A DNA stretch of 64,000 nucleotides, from contig CAWAFI010000021.1 of the NCBI GenBank assembly GCA_963781285.1, positions 62,001-126,000 of the forward strand, given 5' to 3'. The translations under genes and the position numbers were made by a program. Positions 44,914 to 54,252 of the stretch are shown one piece after another (the stretch's first letter is position 1; each line of letters opens with the position of its first letter). Under the pieces are notes generated by a model, which had not been told where the DNA came from, searched no databases, and was given only the letters and a program-made list of their open reading frames with translations. The DNA comes from CAIWHR01 sp963781285 (GTDB taxonomy: Bacteria; Pseudomonadota; Gammaproteobacteria; Burkholderiales; Casimicrobiaceae).

Positions 44914-46137
44914 TCAGTAGGTCTCGACGTGATAGCGCCCGTTCGCGCGGAGCTCCGGGAGGAGAGCATCCCAATTCTTGCCATGCTCCCGGCACGCGTC
45001 GCGAAACGCCTCGTCGACACCCTGCTCCATGCCCTTCAAACCGCAGATGTAGACGTAGCAGTTCGCATCGGCAAGGAGCCGTGCCACGTCGGCGGCGCGC
45101 TCGCGGATGCGATCCTGCACGTAGCGTTTGGGCTCCCGGGGAACGCGCGAGAACGCAAAATTGATGTCGATGAAATCCTTCGGCAGTTTCAGCAGCGGGC
45201 CGAAGTACGGCAGCTCGCCTTCCGAGCGTGCACCGAAGAACAGCGCCAGCTCGCCGCCTTCCTTCAGCGCGATACGCCGGCGGCGGCGCTCGGTCATCGC
45301 GCGCATCGGCGCCGAGCCGGTGCCGGTGCAGACCATGAGCAGGCTCGCCCCCGGATGATTGGGCATCAGGAACGTCGTGCCGTAGGGGCCGACCACGCGG
45401 ACCTGCTCGCCCTTCTGCAGGTCGCACAGGTAGTTCGAGGCGACCCCGGCAACGGGCTTCCCGTCGTGGTCCTCGGTGACGCGCTTCACGGTGAGCGACA
45501 GATTGTTGTAGCGCGGCCGCTCGCCGTCGCGCGGGCTCGCGACCGAATACAGGCGCACGTGGTGCGCCCTGCCCGTCGCATCGACGCCGGGTGGAAGGAT
45601 TCCGATCGTCTGTCCCTCCAGCACCGGGAAGGCGGCGCCGCCGAAATCGAGGACGATGTGCCGGATGTCGCTCGTCGCATCGTCGGCGGTCAGGCGGAAA
45701 TTGCCGCTGACGGTCGCAATCGCCGGCTTCTCGATCGAATAGAGGTTGACGTAGGGGTGCGCGGCCGACCATGGCGGGCGGGCCTCGCCGCCCTGGCCGG
45801 AGGTTGCGACCGACGTGATCCGCACGACATCGGTCGGAAGCTCCGTCGCGGCGCCGGCATCGAGCGCCGTCTGCGACGGCAACGTGTCCCATCCGAACTG
45901 CTCGGCGAGCGTGTACGGCTTTGCGCGGTCGACCTGTCGCCAGTTGTCAATGGCGCCGGTCGGGCAGGGCGCGATGCATTCGTTGCAGTAGTTGCACTTC
46001 GCCGGATCGACGACGTAGTTGCGCGCGTCATGCGTGACCGCGTCGACCGGGCAGGTTTCCTCGCACGTGTTGCAGCGGATGCAGATCTCCGGGTCGATCA
46101 GGTGCTGGCGCAACACGGCGAAAGTAGGGTCAGACAC
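44914..46137 (-). CDS. boxA: Benzoyl-CoA 2,3-epoxidase, reductase subunit BoxA
   Basis: BoxA passes electrons from NADPH through FAD and iron-sulfur clusters to BoxB. The 407-residue protein has two 4Fe-4S motifs (Cys19, 22, 25, 29 and Cys48, 51, 54, 58) and a ferredoxin-NADP reductase module (HHVRLYSVASPRDGERPRYN, GPYGTTFLMPNHPGASLLMV, CTGTGSAPMRAM, ending GRYHVETY). The start is a GTG at 46137 with AAGGA 8 nt upstream; this GTG and the next codons lie inside the arm of a palindromic repeat, so residues MSDPT come from the repeat. Confidence 0.95.
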   Translation of the reverse strand: MSDPTFAVLRQHLIDPEICIRCNTCEETCPVDAVTHDARNYVVDPAKCNYCNECIAPCPTGAIDNWRQVDRAKPYTLAEQFGWDTLPSQTALDAGAATELPTDVVRITSVATSGQGGEARPPWSAAHPYVNLYSIEKPAIATVSGNFRLTADDATSDIRHIVLDFGGAAFPVLEGQTIGILPPGVDATGRAHHVRLYSVASPRDGERPRYNNLSLTVKRVTEDHDGKPVAGVASNYLCDLQKGEQVRVVGPYGTTFLMPNHPGASLLMVCTGTGSAPMRAMTERRRRRIALKEGGELALFFGARSEGELPYFGPLLKLPKDFIDINFAFSRVPREPKRYVQDRIRERAADVARLLADANCYVYICGLKGMEQGVDEAFRDACREHGKNWDALLPELRANGRYHVETY

Positions 46138-46200
46138 GACTTTTGTCCTTGATCAGATTCGGGAACGCGCGGTAACCAACGGAAAGTCGTGTCTGACCCT
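46126..46200. repeat. REP-like palindromic element with 18-bp arms between boxB and boxA
   Basis: AGGGTCAGACACGACTTT at 46126-46143 is repeated as its exact complement at 46183-46200, with 39 nt between. The sequence resembles repeats that accompany REP-associated tyrosine transposases in other proteobacteria; no transposase is in the window. Its left arm contains the GTG start codon of boxA and its right arm ends 8 nt from the boxB stop. Confidence 0.8.
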
Positions 46201-46208
46201 TTCGCTTC

Positions 46209-47633
46209 TCAGTTGAACCTGACGTACTCGAATTCCGGCGGCTGGTTGTTGATGCCGCGCGCTGGCGCCGCGATCCAGTTGGCGAAGCGTCCGGGCTCGG
46301 CCACCCGCCCCATCAGCGAGGCGACGAACGCGCGATCCGCTTCGGACGGAAGCCAGTGCAGATGCTTATGCGTCCAGTCGGCCTCGGTCACGACGTTGCC
46401 GTCGGGATCCACACGGACCGCCGACAGCGGGCCGATCTTGCGGTTGAACGCCTTGTGCGGGGCCTTCAGCCGGAACGCGACGCCGCTCTTTTCGATGATC
46501 TTGTTCCACCGCTCGATGCCGGCGACGGCATCCTTGACGTAATCATCGCGCAGCTTTTCGTTCAGCGCGTTGAGCGCCGGCGCCTGCGTGGTGACGAGCC
46601 TCCCCTCGCGCACTTCCAGCACCGGGTAAGTCGCATCGGTCAACAAGTGGTCGTCGCCGATCCTGGTTTCCTCGAAGCGGCCCTTCAGGCCCGTGGAGTA
46701 GAACGTCGCGGCATTCGACGAGACGTCGGCGCCGAAGAGATCCATCGTCACGCTGAAGTGGAAGTTGAGGTAGCGCTGAATCGTCGGCAGGTCGATCAAC
46801 CCGAGCGCGCGGATTTTCGCCGGATCGTCGATCTTGTGCTGGACCATCGCCTCGCAGGTGCGCTGGATGATGCGGCCCACACCGGACTCGCCGACGAACA
46901 TGTGATGCGCTTCCTCGGTCAGCATGAAGCGGCAGGTACGCGCGAGCGGATCGAAACCGGACTCGGCGAGCGAGCAGAGCTGGTACTTGCCGTCGCGGTC
47001 GGTGAAATACGTGAACATGAAGAACGCCAGCCAGTCGGGCGTCTTTTCGTTGAACGCACCGAGGATGCGCGGATTGTCGGCGTCGCCGGAGCGCCGTTCG
47101 AGCAGCGCTTCGGCCTCCTCGCGGCCGTCGCGGCCGAAATACGCTTGCAGCAGGTAGACCATTGCCCACAGGTGGCGGCCTTCCTCGACATTGACCTGGA
47201 ACAGGTTGCGCAGGTCATAAAGCGAGGGGCAGGTGAGGCCGAGATGACGCTGCTGCTCGACCGAGGCAGGCTCGGTGTCGCCTTGCGTGACGATCAGCCG
47301 GCGCAGGTTGGATCGGTATTCGCCGGGGACTTCCTGCCACGCGGGCTCGCCCTTGTGCGCGCCGAAATTCACGGTGCGGCCGGCCTCGGCCGGCGTGAGA
47401 AAGATGCCCCAGCGATAGTCGGGCATCTTGACGTAATCGAAGTGCGCCCAGCCCTTCGGCTCCACGCTGATCGCGGTGCGCAGGTAAACGTCGGCGGTGC
47501 TCGTCCCCTCCGGTCCCATGTCGGCCCACCAGTGCAGGAATTCGGGCTGCCAATGCTCGAGGGCGCGCTGCAGGGTCTTGTTGCTCGCGAGCTCCACGTT
47601 GTTGGGGATCTTCTCGCTGTAGTCGATGCTCAT
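46209..47633 (-). CDS. boxB: Benzoyl-CoA 2,3-epoxidase, oxygenase subunit BoxB
   Basis: BoxB is the di-iron oxygenase that, with BoxA, converts benzoyl-CoA and O2 to 2,3-epoxybenzoyl-CoA. The 474-residue protein starts MSIDYSEKIPNNVELASNKT and contains NVEEGRHLWAMVYLLQAYFG, with an ExxRH iron-ligand motif, and FMLTEEAHHMFVGESGVGRI, with EExxH, the two ligand helices of the class. A GGAG lies 5-6 nt before the ATG. Confidence 0.96.
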   Translation of the reverse strand: MSIDYSEKIPNNVELASNKTLQRALEHWQPEFLHWWADMGPEGTSTADVYLRTAISVEPKGWAHFDYVKMPDYRWGIFLTPAEAGRTVNFGAHKGEPAWQEVPGEYRSNLRRLIVTQGDTEPASVEQQRHLGLTCPSLYDLRNLFQVNVEEGRHLWAMVYLLQAYFGRDGREEAEALLERRSGDADNPRILGAFNEKTPDWLAFFMFTYFTDRDGKYQLCSLAESGFDPLARTCRFMLTEEAHHMFVGESGVGRIIQRTCEAMVQHKIDDPAKIRALGLIDLPTIQRYLNFHFSVTMDLFGADVSSNAATFYSTGLKGRFEETRIGDDHLLTDATYPVLEVREGRLVTTQAPALNALNEKLRDDYVKDAVAGIERWNKIIEKSGVAFRLKAPHKAFNRKIGPLSAVRVDPDGNVVTEADWTHKHLHWLPSEADRAFVASLMGRVAEPGRFANWIAAPARGINNQPPEFEYVRFN

Positions 47634-47676
47634 GAATGCTCCGGATGGTTGCCCTGAGGTCGTAAAAACGGGGTAC

Positions 47677-47816
47677 GGACCGATGAAAAGCGTAGTGAGC
47701 AGCCCCGGCTGCTAGGCGGCGCGCAGCGAGGCGCGAGACAGTACACGGACGTACGGCGAGCGCCGAGCGAGCACACAACAACGCAGACGGGGCGCGCAGT
47801 AGCTTTGCATCGGTCC
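47677..47816. repeat. Palindromic repeat element in the boxC-boxB gap
   Basis: Arms of 15 bp (GGACCGATGAAAAGC at 47677-47691; GCTTTGCATCGGTCC at 47802-47816) match as inverted copies at 14 of 15 positions and enclose about 110 nt of GC-rich palindromic sequence, including GTACACGGACGTAC. Read from the right, the core (TCTGCGTTGTTG, GCTCGCTCGGC, CGCCTCGCTGCGC) resembles the core of the element at 17447-17723, so both may belong to one MITE-like group. It fills most of the 184-nt gap between boxC and boxB. Confidence 0.6.
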
Positions 47817-47817
47817 C

Positions 47818-49509
47818 TCAGACGCGGTTCCAGTCGAATCTAGCCTTGTTGCCGGTGCCAAAGACCTTCAGCGCACCGGCCTCGCCGACGGCGTTCGGGC
47901 GGATGAAGATCCAGTTCTGCCACGCGGTGAGGCGGCCGAACACGCGCGTCTCCATCGTCTCGACGCCCGCGAAGCGCAGGTTCGCCTCCATGCCGGTCAA
48001 CGCGTCGGGCGACAGGCTGGCACGTTCTTCGAGCGCGATGCGGATTTCGTCGACCCAGTCGAGGTCGTCGGGCGCGGCAGTGACGAGTCCAAGTTCGAGC
48101 GCCTCCTGCGCACCGAGCGTGCGGCCGGCGGTCGCCTTCGCGGCGGCGATCGGTTCCGCCTCCTCGCAGAACCGCGTCGCGATCCGGGTGAGCCCGTTGA
48201 CCATCGGATACGCACCGAAGTTCATCTCCGAGAGCCCGAGCTTCGGCGCTGTCGGTTCGTCGTCCGACAGCGCCAGCATGTAGCTGCGGTCGGCGGCGAG
48301 CGCGAGTTCGAAGAGCGTGCCGGCGAAGCACGAGCCCGGCTCGATCAGCGCGTAGAGCGTGCGCGAGGTCACATCGAGGCGCGCCAGCGTCCGCCGCAGC
48401 ATGCCGATGGTCTCGCGGACGAACCAGTTCGCCGCGTGGCGCTGCAGCGCTTCGTCGGCGGCCAGCACGTGGGCGGCATTGCCGGCGGACTTGAGGATCC
48501 ACGTGCCGATCTCGAGCTCGTTGGTGCGCAGGAGCAGGATCGCGTCGTCGAGCTCGCGCGCCATCGCGAGCGGCCACCATGCGGCGCCTTCCCCAAGGAT
48601 GCTGGCGAGATCGTTCGGCGGCGGCGCAGCCGGCGCGGACACCGTGATCGTCGCGTGGCGCGCGCGACGGTCGATGCGGACGTCGACGTGTCCGTAATGG
48701 ATGCCGGTGGCGTCGATCGTGCGACGAAGGGGCGTCAGCACGACCCCCGTGGCGTCGGTGGGCCGGTCGCTTTTCGCCGCCAGCGCGCTCGCTCGCTCGC
48801 GGACCTTTTGCGCGAACTGCTGCGGCTTCGCGGAATCGTCGATGAGGCGCCACTCCTTCGCCCGCTGCGCGCGGACCCCCTCGACCAGCGTGCAGAAGAT
48901 GTCGGCGCGATCGCGGCGGACCTTGCGCTTGTCGGTCACGCGCGTGAGCCCGCCGGTGCCGGGCAGCACGCCGAGCAGCGGCACTTCGGGCAGACTCACC
49001 GCGGAGGAGCGGTCGTCGATGAGGAGGATCTCGTCGCAGGCGAGTGCCAGCTCGTAGCCGCCGCCGGCGGTCGTGCCGTTGCACGCGGCGACGAACTTGA
49101 GGCCGGAGTGCCGGCTCGAATCCTCGATGCCGTTGCGCGTCTCGTTGGTGAACTTGCAGAAGTTGACCTTCCACGCATGCGTCGAGACACCGAGCATGAA
49201 GATGTTGGCGCCCGAGCAGAAGATCCGGTCCTTCCCGCTCGTGACGACGACACTCCTCACCTCGGGGTGCTCGAAGCGGATCCGCTGCAGCGCGTCGTGC
49301 AATTCGATGTCGACGCCGAGATCGTAGGAGTTGAGTTTCAGCTTGTACCCCGGCTTGATCCCGCGATCCTCGTCGATGTCGAGGGAGAGCGTCGCGATGG
49401 GGCCGTCGAACGACAGCTTCCAGTGCGCATACCGGTCGGGCTGCGTATCGTACGTGACGTAGGGCGCTTCCCGCGTGTCACGCGGAAGTGCGGCGGCCGC
49501 TTGTGCCAT
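47818..49509 (-). CDS. boxC: 2,3-Epoxybenzoyl-CoA dihydrolase BoxC
   Basis: BoxC opens the epoxidised ring hydrolytically to 3,4-dehydroadipyl-CoA semialdehyde with release of formate. The 563-residue protein consists of two crotonase-like halves; the first has SVVVTSGKDRIFCSGANIFM and FVAACNGTTAGGGYELALAC, then DEILLIDDRSSAVSLPEVPL, the second LYALIEPGSCFAGTLFELAL and WQNWIFIRPNAVGEAGALKV. The ATG at 49509 is preceded by GAGGAG. It follows boxR by 28 nt. Confidence 0.95.
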   Translation of the reverse strand: MAQAAAALPRDTREAPYVTYDTQPDRYAHWKLSFDGPIATLSLDIDEDRGIKPGYKLKLNSYDLGVDIELHDALQRIRFEHPEVRSVVVTSGKDRIFCSGANIFMLGVSTHAWKVNFCKFTNETRNGIEDSSRHSGLKFVAACNGTTAGGGYELALACDEILLIDDRSSAVSLPEVPLLGVLPGTGGLTRVTDKRKVRRDRADIFCTLVEGVRAQRAKEWRLIDDSAKPQQFAQKVRERASALAAKSDRPTDATGVVLTPLRRTIDATGIHYGHVDVRIDRRARHATITVSAPAAPPPNDLASILGEGAAWWPLAMARELDDAILLLRTNELEIGTWILKSAGNAAHVLAADEALQRHAANWFVRETIGMLRRTLARLDVTSRTLYALIEPGSCFAGTLFELALAADRSYMLALSDDEPTAPKLGLSEMNFGAYPMVNGLTRIATRFCEEAEPIAAAKATAGRTLGAQEALELGLVTAAPDDLDWVDEIRIALEERASLSPDALTGMEANLRFAGVETMETRVFGRLTAWQNWIFIRPNAVGEAGALKVFGTGNKARFDWNRV

Positions 49510-49537
49510 GACTTCTCCTCGTTGACCTTCGATGGCG

Positions 49538-50434
49538 TCAGGCTTCGACCGCTTGACGCAGCTTGGAGAGACTCTGCTCGGGCCGCTCTCCGGTGGTATC
49601 GAGCGTCACGTCCGCCTTCCGGTACAGCGGCTCGCGGGCCTCGAGGATCCGGGACAGATCCTCCATCGCCTCCGCATTGCCCTGCATCGGCCGGAAGTCG
49701 CCCTGCGCGACGACGCGCGCCATGTGCTCGTCCGGCGCGGCCCTGACCCAGACCGTGAAACAGTTGAGAAGCAGCAGGTTGAACGTTTCCGACTCGGACA
49801 CGATGCCGCCGCCGACCGTCATCACCATCTCGCCGTGGGTCTCGATCATCCGCTCGAGACAGCGGCGCTCGATCCGCCGATATCCCGTCTGGCCGTAGAG
49901 CAGGAACACTTCGGAGAGCGTGATGCCGGCCTCGCGCTCGATCTCGCGGTCGAGCTCGACGAATGGAAACCCGAGGTCCTTCGCCAGCGCCGTGCCGAGC
50001 GTCGTCTTGCCGGCGCCGCGCAGGCCCACGAGCGCGATGCGCTTCTTGCGCGCAGCCTCCTCGTGGCCGAAATCGCGCATCAACCGGAACACCACATCCT
50101 CGAGACGATGCTCCGGCAGGCGTTCGAGAAAGCGACGAATAAGCCGCTGCTCGACCGAATTCTCGCGCGGATCGACGAGATCGGTGAGCGGCATCGCGAG
50201 CGCTCGCGCGACGCTGCGCAGCAGGAGCACGGAGGCGTTGCCATCGCCGCCCTCGAGCTGCGCCAGGTAGCGCTCGGAGACCCCCGCGTTCTGGGACAGC
50301 ACCTTGCGCGCCATGCCGCGGCGCTCGCGCGCCTCGCGCACATGCCGGCCCATCGCGGCCAGAAATTCGGCGTCGTCCGCATCCTGCGCGGGGACGTGCG
50401 GAATGCTTGCTTCCCGGGGTTCCGCGGCGGCCAT
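49538..50434 (-). CDS. boxR: Transcriptional regulator BoxR (HTH plus shikimate-kinase-like domain)
   Basis: BoxR/BzdR-type regulators sense benzoyl-CoA through a shikimate-kinase-like domain and repress box genes. The 298-residue protein has an XRE-type HTH (about 22-85: LAAMGRHVREARERRGMARK, then LSQNAGVSERYLAQLEGGDG) and a kinase-like domain (about 130-290) with P-loop ALVGLRGAGKTTLGTALAKD and FVELDREIEREAGITLSEVF. Two starts (GTG 50440, ATG 50434) are in frame; ATG is taken. It heads the minus-strand box operon. Confidence 0.93.
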   Translation of the reverse strand: MAAAEPREASIPHVPAQDADDAEFLAAMGRHVREARERRGMARKVLSQNAGVSERYLAQLEGGDGNASVLLLRSVARALAMPLTDLVDPRENSVEQRLIRRFLERLPEHRLEDVVFRLMRDFGHEEAARKKRIALVGLRGAGKTTLGTALAKDLGFPFVELDREIEREAGITLSEVFLLYGQTGYRRIERRCLERMIETHGEMVMTVGGGIVSESETFNLLLLNCFTVWVRAAPDEHMARVVAQGDFRPMQGNAEAMEDLSRILEAREPLYRKADVTLDTTGERPEQSLSKLRQAVEA

Positions 50435-50474
50435 GATCACGTATCCGATGATTGAGCGAAGTCAGCAAGCTGGA

Positions 50475-50504
50475 AATATAATGCATGATCTTCGCCGCCG
50501 TCAA
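50475..50504 (-). promoter_or_regulatory. Putative sigma-70 promoter of boxR-boxC-boxB-boxA
   Basis: On the minus strand TTGACG (50499-50504) and TATATT (50475-50480) are 18 nt apart; transcription would begin near 50468, about 35 nt before the boxR start. A single TGCA palindrome at 50482-50485 lies in the spacer; BzdR/BoxR-type operators are described as TGCA direct repeats 6 nt apart, so only a half-match is present here. Confidence 0.5.
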
Positions 50505-50617
50505 GCACTTTATGTCAGGGCCGGAAACGCAACGGATGGCAAGGGGACGCCAGCTCTACGGGTCCATCCTGCCCCGACGCCCGCAGGCCCGGCGTCGGCG
50601 AGTCTTAGTCGGGGATA

Positions 50618-50659
50618 TGCTGTATTGTGCTTGACGCCTTCGGCAGCATGATCTAAAGT
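50618..50659 (+). promoter_or_regulatory. Putative promoter and BoxR-like operator for the DUF4863-bclA operon
   Basis: TTGACG (50631-50636) and TAAAGT (50654-50659) are 17 nt apart, with a start site near 50666, 49 nt before the DUF4863 ATG. Overlapping the -35 is TGCT-N6-TGCT (50618-50631), a near match to the TGCA-N6-TGCA direct repeats of BzdR/BoxR operators. The divergent box promoter has the same TTGACG -35. Confidence 0.4.
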
Positions 50660-50714
50660 GCCGTGGCCTTGGTCGACCCTCCCGACCTGGAGCCAGATGC
50701 CACCGGAGCTTGCG

Positions 50715-51182
50715 ATGACCCCAGACGAATTCACGAGCCTGATGGCAACGATCACCGACCGCATCGGGGGACGGCCCCTCGACGGCACGCTCGAAGCGGA
50801 TCTGAACCGGCAGTTTCCCGTCGGCAGCGATGTTTTCCGCGCGGTGCAGGACGCTTGCCACGCCGGCATCGTCGCCGGATGGATGTGCAATCGCGAGCAC
50901 GCCGGCATCAAGTATGGGCGCGTCGTGAAGCCTGGCGAGATCACGCACGGCTTCTCAGTCGACGTCGTGGAGATGGAGAATGTCGCTGGTGGCCACCACC
51001 GCCACCCGAACGGCGAGATCGACCTGATCATGCCCCTGCAGGGCGCGGCGGAATTCGACGGTCACGGTGCGGGGTGGCTAGTATACGGACCGGGGACCGC
51101 GCACGTGCCGACGGTCGCTGGCGGCAAGGCGCTGGTGCTGTATCTGCTGCCGCAGGGCGCCATCGAATTCACCAAGGCATGA
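50715..51182 (+). CDS. DUF4863 cupin-like protein of the benzoate/box cluster
   Basis: The 155-residue protein has a cupin-like core with possible metal ligands: GGHHRHPNGEIDLIMPLQGA, then GWLVYGPGTAHVPTVAGGKA, then LVLYLLPQGAIEF. DUF4863 genes are commonly found beside benzoate-CoA ligase in aerobic benzoyl-CoA clusters; no reaction is assigned that can be seen from sequence. ATG at 50715 has GGAG 6 nt upstream. It starts the plus-strand operon, divergent from boxR and 55 nt before bclA. Confidence 0.8.
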   Translation: MTPDEFTSLMATITDRIGGRPLDGTLEADLNRQFPVGSDVFRAVQDACHAGIVAGWMCNREHAGIKYGRVVKPGEITHGFSVDVVEMENVAGGHHRHPNGEIDLIMPLQGAAEFDGHGAGWLVYGPGTAHVPTVAGGKALVLYLLPQGAIEFTKA

Positions 51183-51237
51183 CCGCGCTGACACGTTCGA
51201 ACGACGAGCGCGCTACGCAGCAGCAGGAGGAGAACCC

Positions 51238-52827
<1,590 letters not shown>

Positions 52828-52835
52828 GTTTCGAA

Positions 52836-52864
52836 CGGGGACGCGCGCATCGCGCGCGGCCCCG
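52836..52864 (+). other. GC-rich intercistronic hairpin after bclA
   Basis: CGGGG-AC-GCGCGC, loop ATC, GCGCGC-GG-CCCCG forms a strong stem 8 nt after the bclA stop and before the binding-protein gene. There is no T tract, so it may be a partial terminator or an mRNA-stabilising stem rather than a full terminator. Confidence 0.55.
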
Positions 52865-52898
52865 ATGAGGCAACCGTAAGCCACAGGAGGGGATGATC

Positions 52899-54086
52899 AT
52901 GAGAGTAACTCTGGAGTTCATGCGCCGCATGGGCGTCGTTGCGGCGGCCGCGTTGGCAGTCGGCACCTTGCTGCCCGCGGCTCCCGCGCTGGCGCAAGGC
53001 AAGGTCAAGATCGGCCTGATGCTGCCGTACACGGGCACTTATGCGGCGCTCGGCAATTCGATTACCAACGCGTTCAAGCTGGCGATCGAGGAGAACGGCG
53101 GCAAGCTGGGTGGCCGCGAGGTCGAGTACTTCGTCGTCGACGACGAGTCCGATCCGGCGAAGGCCCCGGATAACGCGAACAAGCTGATCAAGCGCGATAA
53201 CGTCGACGTGCTCGTCGGCACCGTGCACTCGGGCGTGGCCCTCGCGATGGCGAAGCTTGCCCGCGACAACAACACGCTGCTGATCATCCCCAACGCCGGC
53301 GCCGACGAGATCACGGGGCCGCTGTGCGCCGCCAGCATCTTTCGCACGTCGTTCTCGAATTCCCAGCTGGGCATCGCGATGGGCAAGGTGATGGCCGAGC
53401 AGAAGAAGAAGACCGCGGTCACGATCACCTGGAAGTATGCGGCGGGTGAGGAATCGACCGGCGGCTTCAAGGAATCGTTCGAAGCCGGCGGCGGCAAGGT
53501 CGTGAAGGAGCTGTTCCTGCCGTTCCCGCAGGTCGAGTTCCAGCCGCTACTGACCGAGATCGCTGGCCTGAAGCCGGACGTTGTCTATGCGTTCTTCGCT
53601 GGCGGCGGCGCGGTCAAGTTCGTCAAGGACTACGCGGCGGCCGGGCTCGGGAAGACGATCCCGCTGGTCGGGCCCGGCTTCCTCACCGACGGCACGCTCG
53701 AAGCGCAGGGCGAGTCGGCGCAGGGGCTGCTGACCACGCTGCACTACGGGGACGGCCTTATCAACCCGAAGAACAATGCGTTCCGCGCCGCATACATGAA
53801 GGCGTACAAGAGCGAGCCGGACGTCTACGCGGTAGGCGGATACGACGCGGCGCAGCTTCTCATCGTCGGGATGAACGCGGTGAAGGGCGACACGTCGAAG
53901 CGCGCCGAACTCGTGAAGGCGATGGAGGGAGCGAAGATCGACAGCCCGCGCGGGTCACTGGCGCTGAACAAGGGTCACAACCCGATCCACGACATCTACC
54001 TGCGCAAGGTCGAGGGCAAGGAAAACAAGGTGGTTGGCGTCGCGGTCAAGAACCTGACCGATCCGCCGCGCGGCTGCAAGCTCTGA
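52899..54086 (+). CDS. ABC transporter substrate-binding protein, LivK/HAAT type, aromatic-acid candidate
   Basis: The 395-residue protein has a signal peptide (RVTLEFMRRMGVVAAAALAV, cut after APALA) and a type I periplasmic-binding fold: GKVKIGLMLPYTGTYAALGN, VLVGTVHSGVALAMAKLARD, PNAGADEITGPLCAASIFRT and YDAAQLLIVGMNAVKGDTSK. AGGAGG at 52885-52890 is 8 nt from the ATG at 52899 but only 2 nt from that at 52893, so the second is chosen. Placement after benzoate-CoA ligase suggests benzoate or a related aromatic acid as ligand. Confidence 0.88.
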   Translation: MRVTLEFMRRMGVVAAAALAVGTLLPAAPALAQGKVKIGLMLPYTGTYAALGNSITNAFKLAIEENGGKLGGREVEYFVVDDESDPAKAPDNANKLIKRDNVDVLVGTVHSGVALAMAKLARDNNTLLIIPNAGADEITGPLCAASIFRTSFSNSQLGIAMGKVMAEQKKKTAVTITWKYAAGEESTGGFKESFEAGGGKVVKELFLPFPQVEFQPLLTEIAGLKPDVVYAFFAGGGAVKFVKDYAAAGLGKTIPLVGPGFLTDGTLEAQGESAQGLLTTLHYGDGLINPKNNAFRAAYMKAYKSEPDVYAVGGYDAAQLLIVGMNAVKGDTSKRAELVKAMEGAKIDSPRGSLALNKGHNPIHDIYLRKVEGKENKVVGVAVKNLTDPPRGCKL

Positions 54087-54152
54087 CGCAGGGAACCCTC
54101 CGGCCAGATCGCGCGGCTCGCATTCATCCGCATTTGGCGGTGCAGCGCAACC

Positions 54153-54180
54153 ACGTGGGACCTGTTTAGAGGTTCCACGT
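54153..54180 (+). promoter_or_regulatory. Palindrome in the livK-livH-type gap
   Basis: ACGTGGGACCT and AGGTTCCACGT (loop GTTTAG) match as inverted copies at 10 of 11 positions. It lies 66 nt after the binding-protein stop and just ahead of the hairpin at 54191. It could be an operator or an mRNA stem; no known family site fits. Confidence 0.4.
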
Positions 54181-54190
54181 AGTAGACTCT

Positions 54191-54229
54191 CGCGCGAGCA
54201 GGCGACATGCCTGCCCGCGCGTATTTTTT
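54191..54229 (+). terminator. Terminator or attenuator between binding-protein and permease genes
   Basis: Arms CGCGCGAGCAGGC and GCCTGCCCGCGCG pair with one mismatch around the loop GACAT and are followed after one more base pair of sequence by six T (54224-54229). Such a hairpin would let most transcripts end after the binding-protein gene, giving more of it than of the membrane parts. Confidence 0.75.
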
Positions 54230-54252
54230 GTGAATGCCGCCGGCGCCGCCCG

